A stretch of 42,267 nucleotides of DNA, from NCBI GenBank assembly GCA_003218305.1, contig QHMY01000082.1, positions 1 to 42,267 on the forward strand, given 5' to 3'. This DNA comes from Verrucomicrobiota bacterium (GTDB lineage Bacteria > Verrucomicrobiota > Verrucomicrobiia > Chthoniobacterales > UBA10450). Of the stretch, positions 24,295-33,294 are shown piece by piece (position 1 is the first letter of the stretch; every line of letters starts with the position of its first letter). The notes beneath the pieces were generated by a model that made no database searches, was not told the origin of the DNA, and was given only the letters and a program-made list of their open reading frames with translations. The position numbers and the translations under genes are program-made.

Positions 24295-24306
24295 ATTGCA
24301 ATTCAG
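24291..24306. promoter_or_regulatory. 16-bp perfect palindrome between RluA-type and PagL-like genes
   Basis: CTGAATTGCAATTCAG spans the stop of the pseudouridine synthase and lies 28 bp before the next ATG. It could be an operator for the downstream gene or a small hairpin; no T-run follows, so a terminator is unlikely. Confidence 0.35.
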
Positions 24307-24333
24307 CACGCCCGTCCTATCGTAGCGCGCTCA

Positions 24334-24951
24334 ATGAAAATCTTACGGGTTCTCTCGATATTGTTGCTCGTCGGCGTGGGATCTACGCCGTTCGCCCGCG
24401 CGGCGGAGGACAAGGTTTCAACCCGTTTCGTTGCCGATAATTCTGATGCTCCCAGTTTCGAGATGGCCGCCGAGACCGCCTACATGCTTGGGATCATCAA
24501 CAACCCCAACAGCTACGAGATCGGGGCCCAGTTCATCACCGCGCGCTGGCGTTTTGGTCCCGTGTATCGCGAGGGATTTTTTCGCGGGTACAATCAGTTT
24601 TATTTCTCCGGCGTGGCCGAGCCTATTTTTCGAGGTCCGGAGAATTTCTATTACGGAATCACCATCGGGCTCCGTTACAATTTCCTCCATGCCGGCAGCC
24701 GATGGACTCCCTACGTCTCCGGGGGCGTTGGCCTCGGTTGGATTGACAGCCACGCCAACGTGATTGGCGCGCAGGGCCAGGATTTCACTTTCAATGTCAC
24801 CAGCGCCGCCGGCATTTCCTACCGGATTAACGACCACTGCCAGGCGAGCCTGGGCTTCCTCTTCCAGCATCTTTCCAATGGGGGACAAACCGATCCAAAC
24901 CCAAGCCTCAATCTGCTTGGCCCGCAGCTGGGTGTGACCTGGTCCTACTAG
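24334..24951 (+). CDS. PagL-like acyloxyacyl hydrolase / lipid A deacylase family outer-membrane protein
   Basis: 205 residues with signal peptide (MKILRVLSILLLVGVGSTPFARAAE) and an eight-strand-barrel pattern. Near the C-terminus 'LGFLFQHLSNGGQTDPNPSLNLLGPQLG' matches the PagL active-site segment: His179 and Ser181 in HLSNG. At the spacing where P. aeruginosa PagL has its Glu (14 residues after His) this protein has Asn193, so the third triad member is altered or supplied elsewhere. PagL removes the 3-O-linked acyl chain of lipid A in the outer membrane. Length (about 180 mature residues) is right for the family. Downstream of an RluA-type gene by 39 bp. Confidence 0.8.
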   Translation: MKILRVLSILLLVGVGSTPFARAAEDKVSTRFVADNSDAPSFEMAAETAYMLGIINNPNSYEIGAQFITARWRFGPVYREGFFRGYNQFYFSGVAEPIFRGPENFYYGITIGLRYNFLHAGSRWTPYVSGGVGLGWIDSHANVIGAQGQDFTFNVTSAAGISYRINDHCQASLGFLFQHLSNGGQTDPNPSLNLLGPQLGVTWSY

Positions 24952-24964
24952 TTTGGGTGCGTCC

Positions 24965-25579
24965 ATGAGCCAGCCCGAAGAAAATGTTCTGGTCGTCCGG
25001 CGCAGTCTCTTCGATGAGCTCGGCAGTTTTCATGGCCTCAATTTTGAGCCGGAGAAATACCTCCCGGCGCTTCTTTCGCGCGGAAATAATTTTTTCCTTC
25101 CCCGGGCGCAGGCCGAAAACGATCCCACCCATAAACAGATCATCCCCTATGCCATCATCGCGCACGGGGACACGGTGTTGCATTACGTCCGGGGCAAGAA
25201 AGCCGGCGAGCAACGTTTGGTCGCGAAAGGTTCCATTGGCATCGGCGGCCATATGAATGACAGCGATGAATCGCTCTTTGCGTGGGATGAGGCGGCGTAT
25301 CGCGCCGGGGTGGAGCGGGAAGTGAACGAAGAGATCACCATCGAGACACCGTTTGAAGATCGAATCGTGGCCCTGCTCAATGACGACACGACTGAAGTCG
25401 GGCGCGTCCACCTTGGCATCGTGCATCTCTTTCGTCTGGCCGAACCGAAGGTGGCAAAGCGCGAAGCGATGATCACCAATGTCGCCTTCCTGACGAGGGA
25501 CGAATTGAAGGCTCGGCGCGACAATCTGGAGACATGGTCGCAGCTTTGCCTCGACTCGCTCGATCGCCTGCTGAGTTAA
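24965..25579 (+). CDS. Nudix-type hydrolase / predicted phosphoesterase (COG4112-like)
   Basis: 204 residues from ATG 24965 (track start is a TTG 12 bp earlier). 'GIGGHMNDSDES...AYRAGVEREVNEEITIE' is a Nudix box of the form G..., REx2EE, with a longer insertion before the RE helix, and is preceded by 'IIPYAIIAHGDTVLHYVRGKKAGEQRL'. This arrangement fits the COG4112 group of MutT-like predicted phosphoesterases. Substrate unknown, probably a nucleotide derivative. It lies 13 bp after the PagL-like gene on the same strand; the next genes converge on it. Confidence 0.8.
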   Translation: MSQPEENVLVVRRSLFDELGSFHGLNFEPEKYLPALLSRGNNFFLPRAQAENDPTHKQIIPYAIIAHGDTVLHYVRGKKAGEQRLVAKGSIGIGGHMNDSDESLFAWDEAAYRAGVEREVNEEITIETPFEDRIVALLNDDTTEVGRVHLGIVHLFRLAEPKVAKREAMITNVAFLTRDELKARRDNLETWSQLCLDSLDRLLS

Positions 25580-25626
25580 CCCACGGTCGCCTTGACCTGG
25601 TCTCGCCCTATCCGACGGGCCGCATC

Positions 25627-26178
25627 TTAGCGTTTCCGCTTTTGCTTCGTTTTCTGCTCCGGCGCAGGCGAAGGCGTCGGGGACGGACTTGCTGCCAACA
25701 TTGGCGCTGGTGTTGGCGTCGCTGGAGGAGCTCCCGTCAAAGTGACCGAATCGATCTGCCAGACCGTCATTCCCCGGGAGATATCCACGTCCATTTGGGC
25801 CGTAGTCGCCGGATATTTCAGCTGCGCTTTGAACGTTCCCCTGGGATCGAAGAAATAGGAGCTGAAAACGACGTCTCCCTGGACCTCTATCGGCTGGGCC
25901 GGCACGCCTAATTGGCGCAATCGTTCCAAGAAATTTTCACGCGCCGATTGCAGATACGTCCTCTGCGCTTCGGGACTTTGGTTAACGTGGAAATATTTCT
26001 CGTCGTAGTTTACGGCCAGCCGGGTGACGACGTCGCGGGCAAAAATGCGCGCATTCTTTTCGTGGTTCCGACGCGACTGATACAACCACCAGACGATGCC
26101 ACCCAGCAGCAGCACCACGATTACGAGAAGGGCGAGCCCCCCTTCACCCTTGATTCGCGCGCTTCGAGCGAGTCTCAT
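25627..26178 (-). CDS. Single-pass membrane protein of unknown function
   Basis: 183 residues: basic N-terminus, one membrane segment (about 15-33, 'LALLVIVVLLLGGIVWWLY'), then an extracytoplasmic domain of about 115 residues ('RIFARDVVTRLAVNYDEKYF', 'LRQLGVPAQPIEVQGDVVFSSYFFDPRGTFKAQLKYP') and a Pro/Ala/Thr-rich tail ending in Lys/Arg. No family recognised. It starts directly after the stop of the upstream secreted-protein gene (TAAATG), so the two form a pair. Confidence 0.7.
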   Translation of the reverse strand: MRLARSARIKGEGGLALLVIVVLLLGGIVWWLYQSRRNHEKNARIFARDVVTRLAVNYDEKYFHVNQSPEAQRTYLQSARENFLERLRQLGVPAQPIEVQGDVVFSSYFFDPRGTFKAQLKYPATTAQMDVDISRGMTVWQIDSVTLTGAPPATPTPAPMLAASPSPTPSPAPEQKTKQKRKR

Positions 26179-26544
26179 TTAGAAACCAAAACCCGTCCCC
26201 TTGATCACCTGGCCGTCGCGGATCAGCGCTCCGTGTTTCTGCTTCCCGGTGTAGGCGCCGAACCGGTTTCGGGCAGCGACCTTAAACTCCACCAGATAAC
26301 CATAAACATGCTTCCCATCCCGCCCCGGCAAATCAGCTGGCTTCGGCGCGGCAGTCCACTCTACTTGCGCGCTCTCCGGGTCGACCAGTTTAGTCCCCAA
26401 CCATTTGAGAATGATCTCCTGGTAATTCTTAGGGTATTCCCCATAGACCGTCGGATCCGCTGCGATTTCGATTTCCGTTGTCTCCGCCCGAACCAGCGTC
26501 GGGCAGGCCAGCCCGAGCAGGAGAAGAAGTGCGATCGCTTTCAT
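26179..26544 (-). CDS. Small secreted protein of unknown function
   Basis: 121 residues with signal peptide (MKAIALLLLLGLACPTLVRAE). The mature part ('YPKNYQEIILKWLGTKLVDPESAQVEWT...YGYLVEFKVAARNRFGAYTGKQKHGALIRDGQVI') resembles small conserved periplasmic proteins with the pattern 'Y..I...L...L.DP.SA......P....' and 'N.kN.FGgYtG.q...v...nG'. Function not known. Abuts the following membrane-protein gene and lies 56 bp after gltA. Confidence 0.75.
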   Translation of the reverse strand: MKAIALLLLLGLACPTLVRAETTEIEIAADPTVYGEYPKNYQEIILKWLGTKLVDPESAQVEWTAAPKPADLPGRDGKHVYGYLVEFKVAARNRFGAYTGKQKHGALIRDGQVIKGTGFGF

Positions 26545-26600
26545 TTAACCGACACTAATAAACCACCAGGGAGAAGTCGAGCTTCTCGCGCGACCGCTGT

Positions 26601-27725
26601 TTAGGGCCGCTCGTCGATCGGTATGACTTTCTTCCCCGGCGGCTCGCCGACGTATTCGCTGAGCGGCCGATAGAGCCGATTGTCTTCCAATTGCTCAAGG
26701 ACCTGCGCGCACCAGCCGGAGCAGCGCGCGATGGCAAAAATGGGCGTAAACAAATCCGTCGGGATCCCGAGCGAGTAATAAACAGTCGCCGAATAGAAAT
26801 CGACGTTTGCATTCAGGTTCTTCTTTTCCTTCATCAGCTTCGCAATCCGCTCCGACATCCGGATCCATTTCGGATCGCCGAGCTTCTCGCTCAACTTTAT
26901 CGCCATCTTCTGCAAATGCGGCGCGCGCGGGTCGAGCGTTTTGTAAACTCGATGTCCGATTCCCATGATCTTCTTCTTCTCCGCCAGCTGCTTCTCGATG
27001 TATCCGTCGACATTCTCTTCGCTTCCGATCTCCTCCAGCATGTTAATCACACCTTCGTTCGCACCGCCGTGGAGCGGACCCTTGAGAGTACCGATCGCGG
27101 CGGTAATGGCGGAGTAGAAGTCGGTCAGGGTGGAAATCGTCACCCGCGCACTGAAGGTCGAAGCGTTCATTCCGTGATCGGCGTGAAGAATAAAGGCCAC
27201 GTCGAGCGTGTCGCTGGCCTCTTTCGCCTGCGGTTCGCCGCACATCAGATAAAGAAAATGCTCAGCCTCCGTCAGGTCATCGCGGACGGGCGGAAGCGAC
27301 TTGCCGTTCCTGGCGCGATGAAAGTAAGCGGCGATCACTCCGATCTTCGCGGTGATCGAAATTGCCTGACGCCGGTTAATCTCCGGAGTGGCTTCTTTTC
27401 CGATGTCGGGATCGTACAGGCCCAGCATCGACATCGCGGTGCGCATGACATCCATCGGCTCAGCGTCCTTCGATGCCGATTTCAAAAACTCGATGACTGG
27501 CTCCGGCAACTGGCGTTGGCTGCGCAGTTCGCGCACAAACGCTTCCAGTTCCCGGCGGTTCGGCAGTTTTCGATGAAAGAGCAAATAGACGACTTCCTTG
27601 TAGCTGACTTTGCCCACCAGCTCATTGATGTCGTAGCCGCAATAAATGAGCTGGCCCTTGTCGCCAATGACGTCGCTCAATCGGGTGGTGTTGGCGACGA
27701 CGCCTTCGAGTCCGCGTGAAACCAT
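26601..27725 (-). CDS. gltA: Citrate synthase
   Basis: 374 residues, the shorter bacterial/archaeal type without the N-terminal extension of the E. coli enzyme. Condenses acetyl-CoA and oxaloacetate. Catalytic residues lie in 'LKGPLHGGANE' (His, about 218), 'MGIGHRVYKTLDPRA' (His, about 257) and 'NANVDFYSA' (Asp, about 310). 'ASTFSARVTIST' and 'DVAFILHADHGMNAST' are also typical. Could in principle be a 2-methylcitrate synthase, which shares this size class, but its place after sucC and sucD favours the TCA enzyme. 12 bp after the small conserved gene; no strong Shine-Dalgarno is seen. Confidence 0.95.
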   Translation of the reverse strand: MVSRGLEGVVANTTRLSDVIGDKGQLIYCGYDINELVGKVSYKEVVYLLFHRKLPNRRELEAFVRELRSQRQLPEPVIEFLKSASKDAEPMDVMRTAMSMLGLYDPDIGKEATPEINRRQAISITAKIGVIAAYFHRARNGKSLPPVRDDLTEAEHFLYLMCGEPQAKEASDTLDVAFILHADHGMNASTFSARVTISTLTDFYSAITAAIGTLKGPLHGGANEGVINMLEEIGSEENVDGYIEKQLAEKKKIMGIGHRVYKTLDPRAPHLQKMAIKLSEKLGDPKWIRMSERIAKLMKEKKNLNANVDFYSATVYYSLGIPTDLFTPIFAIARCSGWCAQVLEQLEDNRLYRPLSEYVGEPPGKKVIPIDERP

Positions 27726-27737
27726 TAGAAGGTTTTG

Positions 27738-27977
27738 CTATTCGGAACCATTGGGTTGCGCCCCATGCACTTCGAGCTGCGTAATCATCGGCACATCAAC
27801 CATGAAATAGGAGGGTGTTTGCTCAATCGGTGATGTTACAAAAGCCGTGCGACCGTGGCCCATTATTGCAATAAAATCTGGATGCGGAACATGGAGGGAC
27901 CGGCCGTCGGCAACGTGAATCGTAAAGGGCTGAAAAGGAGCCGCATGCATAGCCTCTCGCAATTTTTCTAATTTCAT
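27738..27977 (-). CDS. Small conserved protein of unknown function
   Basis: The track ORF is longer (to 28220) but its first half is antisense-like sequence in sucD. The ATG at 27977 gives 79 residues: MKLEKLREAMHAAPFQPFTI, then 'DGRSLHVPHPDFIAIMGHGRTAFV' and 'MVDVPMITQLEV'. This 'LREAL.A.PF.PF.IHLADGR...V.HPDF' pattern is a small family I recall as common in Verrucomicrobiota and Planctomycetota; role unknown. Placed between sucD (23 bp) and gltA (12 bp) within the apparent operon. Confidence 0.8.
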   Translation of the reverse strand: MKLEKLREAMHAAPFQPFTIHVADGRSLHVPHPDFIAIMGHGRTAFVTSPIEQTPSYFMVDVPMITQLEVHGAQPNGSE

Positions 27978-28000
27978 AATCTGTGGGGATACACGCGAAG

Positions 28001-28882
28001 CTAATTGCTTCCCTTCAAGCGCGCAATCAGCGTATCGGCCATCACCGCAGGTGTTTCGGCGACGGCAATCCCGGCCGCTTTGAGGGCCTCGATCTTTCCC
28101 GCGGCTGTTCCCTTGCCCCCTGACACAATGGCACCCGCGTGTCCCATGCGCCGGCCCGGCGGTGCCGTCGTCCCCGCGATAAACGCGGCGACCGGCTTCC
28201 GGCAATTCTCCTTGATCCACGCTGCCGCTTCTTCTTCGGCGGTGCCGCCGATTTCACCGATCAGAATCATCGACTCCGTCCCCGGATCGTCGTTGAAAAG
28301 CTTTACCGCATCGAGATGCGACATTCCGTTGATGGGATCGCCTCCAATGCCGATGCAGGTCGATTGGCCGAGGCCCCGCGAAGTTAATTGCCAGACTGCC
28401 TCGTAAGTCAGCGTTCCCGAGCGGGAGATCACACCCACACTGCCCGGCTTGTGAATGTAGCCCGGCATGATCCCGATCTTGCAGGCGCCCGGAGTGATGA
28501 TTCCCGGGCAGTTTGGGCCAATGAGACGGCTCGGCCGGCCGGCCATTTCTGCTTTTACCCGCATCATGTCCATCACCGGAATTCCTTCCGTGATGCAAAT
28601 GACAAGCTCCACTCCCGCGTCAACCGCTTCGAGAATTCCGTCGGCTGCTCCCGCTGCCGGCACAAAAATCACTGAGACATTGCACCTGGTTTCCTGTCGC
28701 GCTTCCCAGACGGTATCGAAGACCGGCACTTTGCCGTCGAACTTTTGGCCACCTTTTCCGGGCGTCACGCCGGCGACCACATTCGTCCCGTACTCCATGC
28801 ATTGCCGGGCATGAAATCCACCGGTGTTGCCGGTAATTCCCTGGACCACGAGACGCGTGTTTTTGTCGACCAATACGGACAT
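28001..28882 (-). CDS. sucD: Succinyl-CoA ligase, alpha subunit
   Basis: 293 residues. Binds CoA and carries the phosphohistidine during interconversion of succinyl-CoA and succinate with NTP formation. Seen: N-terminal '[25 protein letters not shown]', CoA-binding '[10 protein letters not shown]', '[22 protein letters not shown]', and '[11 protein letters not shown]' with active His248. Full length. Starts 3 bp after the stop of the second VOC gene, so it is cotranscribed with sucC across the two inserted genes. Confidence 0.97.
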   Translation of the reverse strand: MSVLVDKNTRLVVQGITGNTGGFHARQCMEYGTNVVAGVTPGKGGQKFDGKVPVFDTVWEARQETRCNVSVIFVPAAGAADGILEAVDAGVELVICITEGIPVMDMMRVKAEMAGRPSRLIGPNCPGIITPGACKIGIMPGYIHKPGSVGVISRSGTLTYEAVWQLTSRGLGQSTCIGIGGDPINGMSHLDAVKLFNDDPGTESMILIGEIGGTAEEEAAAWIKENCRKPVAAFIAGTTAPPGRRMGHAGAIVSGGKGTAAGKIEALKAAGIAVAETPAVMADTLIARLKGSN

Positions 28883-28885
28883 TCG

Positions 28886-29236
28886 CTATTTCCTTTTGTG
28901 CACGACCAGTTTGTTTCCGTCCGGATCTCGAAATTGCGCCATCCAGCAGACCGGCGTCTCGAGCTTATCCATATCAAATTGCACTCCGCGTTCCTTCAAG
29001 ATCGCGATGGTGGCATCGATGTCGTCCACTTCAAACGCCACCGTCGTTCCGTCGCGCGATGGCTGCCAGGAGGGATGGCAACCCACCCCGATCGTCGTCT
29101 CACCCAGATCGTATTCGACCCAGGCGCCGCCCATCGCCGTCGCGCCCGGCTTCAGTTCAAGTGTCTCCTGGTAGAATTTCCGCGCCCGCTCGGCGTCGGA
29201 AACCGCGATGGCGACAAATGCAACTTCCTTGATCAT
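28886..29236 (-). CDS. VOC (glyoxalase/bleomycin-resistance) family protein 2
   Basis: 116 residues, one VOC module: 'EVAFVAIAVSDAERARKFYQETLELKPGATAMGGAWVEYDLGE', 'TTVAFEVDDIDATIAILKERGVQF' and 'FRDPDGNKLVVHKR'. The usual metal ligands of glyoxalase I are not obvious, so enzymatic class is open. It is a clear paralogue of the neighbouring VOC gene (shared 'PVCRMA/PVCWMA' and 'DPDGNK' segments), pointing to local duplication. Lies between sucC and sucD in the same transcription direction. Confidence 0.88.
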   Translation of the reverse strand: MIKEVAFVAIAVSDAERARKFYQETLELKPGATAMGGAWVEYDLGETTIGVGCHPSWQPSRDGTTVAFEVDDIDATIAILKERGVQFDMDKLETPVCWMAQFRDPDGNKLVVHKRK

Positions 29237-29254
29237 ATCGCTTTCGTTTGTTCG

Positions 29255-29617
29255 CTAGGCTGATTTCAGTGCGTGAATGATGATTTTGTTTCCGTCGGGA
29301 TCTTGCACCACGGCCATGCGACAAACCGGACTTTCGATTCCCTCGGCGGCGAAGGGCGCACCCGCGTCTTTCAGACTCTTGATCGCGGCATCGAAATCTT
29401 CCACTTCAATCGCGACACTCGTGCCGTCTGCCGATGGCTTCCATTGATCGCCCACGCTACCGATCGCGAGCGTGTCCGGTCCGATCTCATATTCAATCCA
29501 AACGCCTTCCCCAAATTCGCCGGAAACCTTTAACCCCAACACCTTTTCGTAAAAAGCGCGCGCACGTTTGATGTCGGTTACCGGAATTCCGGTGAAGGCG
29601 ATCTTCTTCGCTTTCAT
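29255..29617 (-). CDS. VOC (glyoxalase/bleomycin-resistance) family protein 1
   Basis: The track ORF extends to 29812 into sucC; the proper start is ATG 29617, which overlaps the sucC stop (ATGA) and gives 120 residues. Single VOC module with '[25 protein letters not shown]', '[23 protein letters not shown]' and '[13 protein letters not shown]'. Probably acts as a homodimer or with its paralogue 18 bp downstream. Substrate unknown; position in a succinyl-CoA ligase operon invites, but does not prove, a link to a CoA-ester or aldehyde side reaction. Confidence 0.88.
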   Translation of the reverse strand: MKAKKIAFTGIPVTDIKRARAFYEKVLGLKVSGEFGEGVWIEYEIGPDTLAIGSVGDQWKPSADGTSVAIEVEDFDAAIKSLKDAGAPFAAEGIESPVCRMAVVQDPDGNKIIIHALKSA

Positions 29618-30804
29618 TTTCCTCCTCCGGCCGCTTTCACAACCTTTTCCGCGGCATCCGCGAGATCGCCAGCCGTGATCACCGCCAGACCGGATTCCGC
29701 GAGCAACTTCTTGCCAGCTTCCATGTTCGTGCCCTCCAACCGCGCCACCAGAGGGACCGGCAGGTTCACCGCCTTCACCGCATCGATGATTCCCTGCGCA
29801 ATCACATCGCATTTCATGATGCCGCCAAAAATGTTGACCAGGATCGCTTTTACTTTGTCGTCGGAAATCAGGATCTTGAACGCTTCCGTCACCTGATCCC
29901 CCGTCGCGCTGCCGCCGACATCCAGGAAGTTTGCGGGGCTGCCGCCGTAAGACTTGATGATATCCATCGTGGCCATGGCCAGACCCGCGCCATTGACCAG
30001 GCAGGCGATGTTTCCATCGAGCCCGATGTAATTCAGGCCGTGCTTCGACGCTTCCACTTCGCGCGGATCCTCTTCCGCGATGTCACGCATCGCCGCCAGC
30101 TCTGGGTGCCGATAAAGCGCGTTGTCGTCAAAGTTGAATTTCGCATCGAGCGCCAGCACCTGGCCCTCCGGCGTCACTACCAGCGGATTCACTTCCACCA
30201 TTGAGCAGTCGCAGGCTAGAAAAGTGCGATACAAACCCTCGAACAATTTCGCCGCCGCTTTCGCCTGAGTTCCTTCGAATCCCAGCTGCTTCGCCAGTTT
30301 GCGGGTTTGAAAAGCCTGCAAACCCGCCAGCGGATGGATTTTTTCCCGCAGGATTTTCTCCGGCGATTTTTCGGCCACTGCCTCGATTTCGACCCCGCCT
30401 TCGGTGCTCGCTACCACAATGGGTCCGGCGGTCGCCCGATCGAGCAGAATGGCAAAATAGATTTCGCGCGCGATGTCTACCGACTCCGCGACCAGCACCT
30501 TGTTGACGACGCGGCCGGCCGGCCCTGTCTGGTGGGTGACCAAAGTTTGCCCAAGCATTTTCGACGCAACGTCGCGCACCTCCTCGGGCGACTTGCACAA
30601 GTGGACTCCGCCTTTGAATCCATTCGCGAACGTCCCCTTCCCTCGCCCGCCGGCGTGAACTTGCGCCTTGATTACGAGATTGTCCGTCCCCAATTCTCGC
30701 GCCGCCTGCTCCGCTTCCTCCGGCGTGGAGGCAGCCTTGCCCCGCGGCGTGGCGACGCCGAATTTTTGCAGCAATTCTTTCGCCTGATATTCGTGGATGT
30801 TCAT
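29614..30804 (-). CDS. sucC: Succinyl-CoA ligase, beta subunit
   Basis: The ORF is open to 30987, but the conserved start [17 protein letters not shown] is at ATG 30804, giving 396 residues. Nucleotide-binding ATP-grasp subunit: '[16 protein letters not shown]', '[33 protein letters not shown]', '[23 protein letters not shown]', '[10 protein letters not shown]', '[10 protein letters not shown]' and 'VARLEGTN'. Partner of SucD. First gene of the run sucC-VOC-VOC-sucD-small gene-gltA; divergent from the phosphohexomutase with about 97 bp between starts, so the promoter lies there. Confidence 0.97.
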   Translation of the reverse strand: MNIHEYQAKELLQKFGVATPRGKAASTPEEAEQAARELGTDNLVIKAQVHAGGRGKGTFANGFKGGVHLCKSPEEVRDVASKMLGQTLVTHQTGPAGRVVNKVLVAESVDIAREIYFAILLDRATAGPIVVASTEGGVEIEAVAEKSPEKILREKIHPLAGLQAFQTRKLAKQLGFEGTQAKAAAKLFEGLYRTFLACDCSMVEVNPLVVTPEGQVLALDAKFNFDDNALYRHPELAAMRDIAEEDPREVEASKHGLNYIGLDGNIACLVNGAGLAMATMDIIKSYGGSPANFLDVGGSATGDQVTEAFKILISDDKVKAILVNIFGGIMKCDVIAQGIIDAVKAVNLPVPLVARLEGTNMEAGKKLLAESGLAVITAGDLADAAEKVVKAAGGGK

Positions 30805-30901
30805 CGAGCCTTGTCGCTGACCACTAAGCCTTTGAACGGCGCGCCCGGCAATCGAAAAGAACGATTGCAATGGCAGGACGGTATCGCAAAGTTCGCCTCG
30901 C

Positions 30902-32932
30902 ATGGCCGGGGCTGACTTTGAGGATGCATCTCTGTTGGAAAAGGCCACTGAAGCGGACGATCTCCGCGATTCGGCCGCGAAGAACATTCGCGAATTGCTC
31001 GGAGCTTCGGCCTCACCGGTTTACGCCGCCGCCGTTTCCGAGCTCGCGCGCGCGGGAGAATGGGCGGAGCTCAACGACCGCTTCTACAAAACCCTCGCTT
31101 TCGGCACGGGCGGCCTGCGCGGGCGGACCATTGGGAAGATTGTCACCCGCGCGGAACGGGACGAGGCAGACCCGCAGGAGCGACCACGATTCCCTTGCGT
31201 GGGAACGAACGCGATGAACGATTTCAATGTCAGCCGCGCTACTCAGGGGCTCGTCGCCTATCTGCACGAGTGGCGCCTTCGCCAAAAAATCGAGGGACCA
31301 CCGAAGATTGTGATCGCCTACGATTCGCGGCATTTCTCGAAGGAATTCGCGGAACTGGCCGCCAGGACCGCCGTGGAAAATGGTTGCGATGCCCGCGTCT
31401 TCGAAGGCCCGCGATCGACGCCGGAACTCTCCTTCGCCGTCCGGCAGCTCCGGGCGAGCGCCGGCATCGTAATCACGGCCAGCCACAACCCGCCGCATGA
31501 CAATGGCTATAAAGTCTATTTCGACGACGGCGCCCAAGTGATCGAGCCGCACGCCGGCGGGATCATCGCGCAGGTCAACAGTATTAAGAGCGAGACCTCC
31601 GCCACCAAACCGGAAAAAGGCGGCGAAGTGAGCACGGTCGGGCGCGAAATCGACGAAGCCTACATGAAGCGGCTCGAAAGCCTGATCCTGAATCGCGAAC
31701 TCGTTCGGTCGGCCAAATCGCTTCGCATCGTTTTTACGCCCCTGCACGGTACGGGCGGCGTCATCATCAAACCGATGCTCGAACGGCTCGGTTTCAACTT
31801 CCAGGTGGTCGAGGCACAGGACCGTTTTGATGGGGATTTTCCCACGGTCGATTCTCCCAACCCCGAGAACGCCGCCGCCCTGGCGCTTGGGGTCGAGCTG
31901 GCCGAAAAGGAAAACGCCGATCTGGTTATCGCGACGGATCCGGACTGCGATCGCATGGGAGTTGCCATTCGAACCGCGAACGGCCAGATGGCCCTGATCA
32001 CGGGCAACCAGATTGGTTCCCTCCTCGCCTACTACCGGGCGAAGACGCTTTTTGAAATGGGCGTGCTCACCAAGGAGAACGCGTCCCGCGCCGTCATCAT
32101 CAAGACTTTCGTCACCACCGATCTGCAAAAGGCGATCGCAGAACATTATGGTATCCGCTGTGTCGAGACGTTGACCGGTTTCAAATACATCGGGGCGAAG
32201 CTGGGCAAGTACGAACGCGAGCTCCTGGCGGCTCTGGGTAGGGACGCCGCGCTGCGGCGTCCGAACGAGTCCTCTCCCGCCGCCACCGGCGCGGAGCGCC
32301 GTCCCTACCGGGAAATGTCTGAGGAGGAAACTCGTGAGCTCCGGCTTGCCCACTCGTCCTACTGCTTCTTTGCCGGCGAAGAAAGCTATGGGTATACCGG
32401 CGGCGATTTCGCCCGCGACAAGGATGGCAACGGTGCCTCCATCATGTTTTGCGAGGTTGCTGCTTGGGCGAAGTCGCGCAACCTGACGGTCGACGCGCTC
32501 CTCGATGAGATTTTTTCCGAGTTCGGCTATTTCCAGGAATTCACCGGATCACTTACCTTCGACGGAGCCGAGGGAGCGGAGACGATTGCGCGTTTGCTGG
32601 GATCGTATGTCACCCGTCCTCCAACTGAGATGCTGGGAGCGCAATTGATCCAGGTGAAAAACTTCGAAACCGACACCTACCGGGACATCGAGGGCGAGGA
32701 GATTCCGAAAGAAAAAATGCTGGTGTTCGCGTTTGGGGACCACACTCGCATCGCGATCCGCGCTTCCGGGACCGAACCCAAGATCAAATATTACCTGTTC
32801 GCGCAACGAAGACCGGAGGGGACCCGATTCAGTGCGGCGGAGCTGGCTGAACAAAAACGCCAGGTGAGCGAGCATCTGAAACGGGTCTGGGCTTGGCTGC
32901 GCCAGGATGCGTCGGTGCGGACGGTCGCATAA
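30902..32932 (+). CDS. Phosphoglucomutase/phosphomannomutase (alpha-D-phosphohexomutase)
   Basis: 676 residues. Four-domain phosphohexomutase that interconverts hexose 1- and 6-phosphates. Phosphoserine loop '[19 protein letters not shown]' with Ser194; metal loop 'TDPDCDRMG' (Asp346, Asp348, Asp350); sugar-binding '[12 protein letters not shown]' (about 492-501); phosphate-binding '[12 protein letters not shown]' (from Arg620). 'FGTGGLRG' near residue 70 marks the group close to B. subtilis PgcA. Longer than most relatives; residues about 446-470 ([24 protein letters not shown]) are encoded by a palindromic DNA element inserted in frame between domains, in a likely surface loop. Start by ORF; an ATG with no strong ribosome site. 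Confidence 0.95.
   Translation: MAGADFEDASLLEKATEADDLRDSAAKNIRELLGASASPVYAAAVSELARAGEWAELNDRFYKTLAFGTGGLRGRTIGKIVTRAERDEADPQERPRFPCVGTNAMNDFNVSRATQGLVAYLHEWRLRQKIEGPPKIVIAYDSRHFSKEFAELAARTAVENGCDARVFEGPRSTPELSFAVRQLRASAGIVITASHNPPHDNGYKVYFDDGAQVIEPHAGGIIAQVNSIKSETSATKPEKGGEVSTVGREIDEAYMKRLESLILNRELVRSAKSLRIVFTPLHGTGGVIIKPMLERLGFNFQVVEAQDRFDGDFPTVDSPNPENAAALALGVELAEKENADLVIATDPDCDRMGVAIRTANGQMALITGNQIGSLLAYYRAKTLFEMGVLTKENASRAVIIKTFVTTDLQKAIAEHYGIRCVETLTGFKYIGAKLGKYERELLAALGRDAALRRPNESSPAATGAERRPYREMSEEETRELRLAHSSYCFFAGEESYGYTGGDFARDKDGNGASIMFCEVAAWAKSRNLTVDALLDEIFSEFGYFQEFTGSLTFDGAEGAETIARLLGSYVTRPPTEMLGAQLIQVKNFETDTYRDIEGEEIPKEKMLVFAFGDHTRIAIRASGTEPKIKYYLFAQRRPEGTRFSAAELAEQKRQVSEHLKRVWAWLRQDASVRTVA
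32237..32309. repeat. REP-like inverted repeat inside the phosphohexomutase gene
   Basis: Arms GGTAGGGACGCCGCGCTGCG (32237-32256) and GCGCGGAGCGCCGTCCCTACC (32289-32309) are imperfect reverse complements with a 32-bp middle. The left arm also holds its own small palindrome, GACGCCGC..GCGGCGTC. The reading frame stays open through it. Confidence 0.8.
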
Positions 32933-32971
32933 GCAGCTCGACAACCTGGCTGGGACACGGGAAATTTTCTT

Positions 32972-33286
32972 ATGGCTCGCGAAATCAATCTGGGTGGAGG
33001 CGAAATCACCCTCTTGAAGAAGATCGGCCTGGGAGGCGGACAGATGTACGGCAAGCTGCTGATCGATCGCGTCGATGGAATGGAGACCGCGGAGTTCCTC
33101 GAGACGCTCATCGGCTTGATTGATCAGGGTTACGTTCTCTCAAACAAAGTAAACATTCGACTGATCGAAGAGGCCGAGAAGGCGTTCTTTCGGGTCAACG
33201 CCGCCTACGCCAAGGATTTGCGCGATGCCGTGAATCCCGGGCGAAAGCGGGACCAGCAGCGAATGAAGCGTCAACGGCGCCTCTGA
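32972..33286 (+). CDS. Small conserved protein of unknown function
   Basis: 104 residues: 'GGGEITLLKKIGLGGGQMYGKLLIDRVDGMETAEFLETLIGLIDQGYVLSNKVNIR' followed by a helix 'EEAEKAFFRVNAAYAKDLRDAVNP' and a very basic tail (GRKRDQQRMKRQRRL). No signal peptide or membrane segment. The basic tail suggests nucleic-acid or membrane-surface contact. No family recognised, but codon use and tight spacing (39 bp after the mutase, 8 bp before lnt) support a real gene. Confidence 0.75.
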   Translation: MAREINLGGGEITLLKKIGLGGGQMYGKLLIDRVDGMETAEFLETLIGLIDQGYVLSNKVNIRLIEEAEKAFFRVNAAYAKDLRDAVNPGRKRDQQRMKRQRRL

Positions 33287-33294
33287 CAATACGA

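Noticed and set aside
26691-27719. 342-aa plus-strand ORF
   Set aside because: Antisense to gltA; no motif.
31013-32353. 446-aa minus-strand ORF
   Set aside because: Antisense to the phosphohexomutase, whose motifs are unmistakable; a GC-rich shadow.
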